Source: CBDUXZ01 sp965371325 [NCBI: uncultured bacterium] (GTDB taxonomy: Bacteria; JAUYMQ01). From it: DNA of 7,178 nucleotides. The DNA is taken from positions 1 to 7,178 of the forward strand of contig CBDUXZ010000096.1 in the NCBI GenBank assembly GCA_965371325.1, read 5' to 3'. A model generated the notes under the pieces. It saw only the letters and a program-made list of their open reading frames with translations, did not search any database and had not been told where the DNA came from. A program made the translations under genes and the position numbers. Below are positions 6,180 through 7,178 of the stretch, piece after piece (position 1 is the first letter of the stretch; each line of letters begins with the position of its first letter).

Positions 6180-6539
6180 TCAATCACCCATGTTGAAGAA
6201 GAGCTGGATGCTCTTGTGCCGCCGATCGAACTTCGCGCGATCAATGGCGACGAGGACGTAGAGGATATTCAGCGCCTCCAGCGCGGAGCCGATGATCCGT
6301 GGCTTCCGGGATCGCTTGAAGAGAGACTGGGCGGTGACGCCCTGCTTTCCGCGGACAAGACGCTGGGCATATTCCACGGCCTGCGAGCTTACCTCGTTGA
6401 AATAGCCTGCCTTGGGTTTCGAGCGGGAGAAGGAAAAGACATAAAAAGATTTGTGCCCTTCCAGGACGAAGTAGGTTTGTTTCTTGCCTTTGACCTTCCC
6501 TCGAAAAGAGAGGCCCGAGCTCAGATTCTTGATATTCAT
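6180..6539 (-). CDS. Hypothetical protein, 119 residues
   Basis: I do not recognise this gene. The start ATG at 6539 has a strong GGAGGGG six bases upstream, which supports real translation. The product is basic and soluble, with no signal peptide or membrane segment. The N-terminal half (about 8-50) looks rich in beta strands, with aromatic residues in QTYFVLEG and SFYVFSFSRS. The second half (about 52-117) reads as alternating helices ending in the strand-like IQLFFN. GVTAQSLFKRSRKP followed by IGSALEALNILYVL could fit a winged-helix, nucleic-acid-binding fold, but this is a guess from pattern only. It lies between a DUF4345 gene and a DoxX-like gene on the same strand, which says little about its role. 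Its base composition looks less GC-rich than that of the nitrogen genes. Confidence 0.7.
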   Translation of the reverse strand: MNIKNLSSGLSFRGKVKGKKQTYFVLEGHKSFYVFSFSRSKPKAGYFNEVSSQAVEYAQRLVRGKQGVTAQSLFKRSRKPRIIGSALEALNILYVLVAIDRAKFDRRHKSIQLFFNMGD

Positions 6540-6657
6540 GATTCACCCCTCCGGGGGGATCGCTTCGTCGCTAAAGCTCCTGCAACGACAGTTAGAGCAT
6601 ACCCGATACACTTCCCGATAACCTCAACTGATTCACCACCGGCCGAAGCAGGTGGGC

Positions 6658-7038
6658 TCAGGGCGCAGTCAAATGCGGGGCGAGTAAGAGAAGGCCGATG
6701 ATCAACTCGAAAGCGATGCCGCCAAAGTTCTTTGCGGACCGGCTCCCATCCACGACGACCGAAAAGGCGCGACCCGCCGCGGCGCCTACCCAGGCCAGGC
6801 CGGCGGCAAGAAAGACACCAGGCGCCTGGGTGAGGAGACACGCGAGCCCGAGTGCGGCAAAGAGCCCGCCATAGGTCGCGCGGATTTCCGATTTCCCGAT
6901 GAGGCCGAGAGGTTGAATACTGGTGAAAGCAGCGGCCCGCGAAGGAGCGAAAAGCCCCATGAGACCGAGGCCCAGAGTGATGACGGCGCCGACATTGGCG
7001 AGAAAAGGGGCGATTGTTCTGCTCCAGAGAAAAAGCAA
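6658..7038 (-). CDS. DUF4345 family membrane protein
   Basis: This 126-residue protein has four predicted membrane helices (about 10-30, 54-71, 73-92 and 105-121). It carries the pattern I associate with DUF4345 proteins: LFAPSRA after the first helix, EIRATYGG (51-58) leading into the second, GRAFSVVVDG (89-98) and FELIIGLLLL (110-119) in the last. The biochemical role of the family is unknown. No ATG is available, and the likely start is TTG at 7038, four bases after the stop of the upstream gene. That spacing suggests translational coupling; AAGGGA lies about 13 bases upstream. An alternative GTG in another frame (7046) overlaps the upstream stop codon but gives a product without this pattern. 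The 118 bases after its stop, up to the next gene, hold no promoter I can support. Confidence 0.75.
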   Translation of the reverse strand: MLFLWSRTIAPFLANVGAVITLGLGLMGLFAPSRAAAFTSIQPLGLIGKSEIRATYGGLFAALGLACLLTQAPGVFLAAGLAWVGAAAGRAFSVVVDGSRSAKNFGGIAFELIIGLLLLAPHLTAP

Positions 7039-7042
7039 TATG

Positions 7043-7178
7043 TCACCGTAATCCCTTTAGGAGCACCTCCATTTCCGCTCGTTTCCGCATAAACTCACTG
7101 AAAAGCGTCATGTATTCAGCATCCTGAGAGAGGTGTTCTCTGAAATAGGTACGAAATGCTTCCCAGTTTTTATGGCTC
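7043..7178 (-). CDS. C-terminal end of an unrecognised protein (partial)
   Basis: A minus-strand frame enters from the right edge and ends at TGA (7045-7043). The visible 44 residues begin SHKNWEAFRTYF and end EMEVLLKGLR. They are highly charged and look alpha-helical. The rest of the gene lies outside the window, so the family cannot be assigned. The close spacing to the TTG start of the DUF4345 gene supports a shared operon and supports reading this frame as coding. The segment is short, so confidence is moderate. Confidence 0.6.
   Translation of the reverse strand, partial: SHKNWEAFRTYFREHLSQDAEYMTLFSEFMRKRAEMEVLLKGLR

Noticed and set aside
6216-6701. Plus-strand open frame of 161 codons across the 119-residue minus-strand gene
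   Set aside because: No good ribosome binding site. The minus-strand genes have strong start signals (6539) or family patterns (DUF4345), and this frame overlaps both.

Overview
This window carries a nitrogen-assimilation gene cluster from a Gram-negative, GC-rich bacterium, followed by an unrelated convergent group of small membrane and hypothetical genes. An outer-membrane porin with a signal peptide, sigma-54 (RpoN) type promoters, a PII protein with the uridylylatable tyrosine and a type I glutamine synthetase with the adenylylatable tyrosine all point to a diderm with a proteobacteria-like Ntr system. I cannot name the lineage. Deltaproteobacteria-like groups and candidate phyla such as Nitrospinota, Tectomicrobia or Rokubacteria would fit, but that is a guess.

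Layout on the plus strand: a sigma-54 promoter (159-174) drives a 460-residue OmpL-like porin (277-1659). The 445-base gap up to amtB contains no credible protein gene. It holds a GC-rich hairpin (1691-1723), a structured stretch ending in a clear terminator with seven T's (1849-1870), two NtrC-like TGC-N11-GCA sites (1903-1938), a near-perfect sigma-54 promoter (2002-2017) and a leader hairpin touching the amtB ribosome binding site. amtB (2105-3520) is followed by a PII gene, glnB (3718-4056), and glutamine synthetase glnA (4179-5591). The amtB-glnB gap has a hairpin and a structured leader. The glnB-glnA gap has an 11-bp stem with a T-run that looks like a terminator or attenuator. A perfect 14-bp inverted repeat (5617-5646) closes the cluster and probably serves both strands.

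The genes form a pathway. The porin may pass small nitrogen compounds across the outer membrane (inference from position and promoter type). AmtB brings ammonium across the inner membrane, GlnB senses nitrogen and energy state and can gate AmtB, and GlnA fixes the ammonium into glutamine. The two sigma-54 promoters suggest the porin and amtB are both switched on by an enhancer-binding protein, probably NtrC under nitrogen limitation.

On the minus strand, reading from the right edge leftwards: the C-terminal end of an unrecognised gene (7043-7178), a DUF4345-type membrane protein that starts with TTG four bases after it, an unrecognised 119-residue protein, and a DoxX-like membrane protein that converges on glnA. 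These have no visible link to nitrogen metabolism. No tRNA, rRNA, CRISPR array or mobile element was seen. The protein-coding content is ordinary. The parts most worth a second look are the regulatory and RNA structures between the genes.
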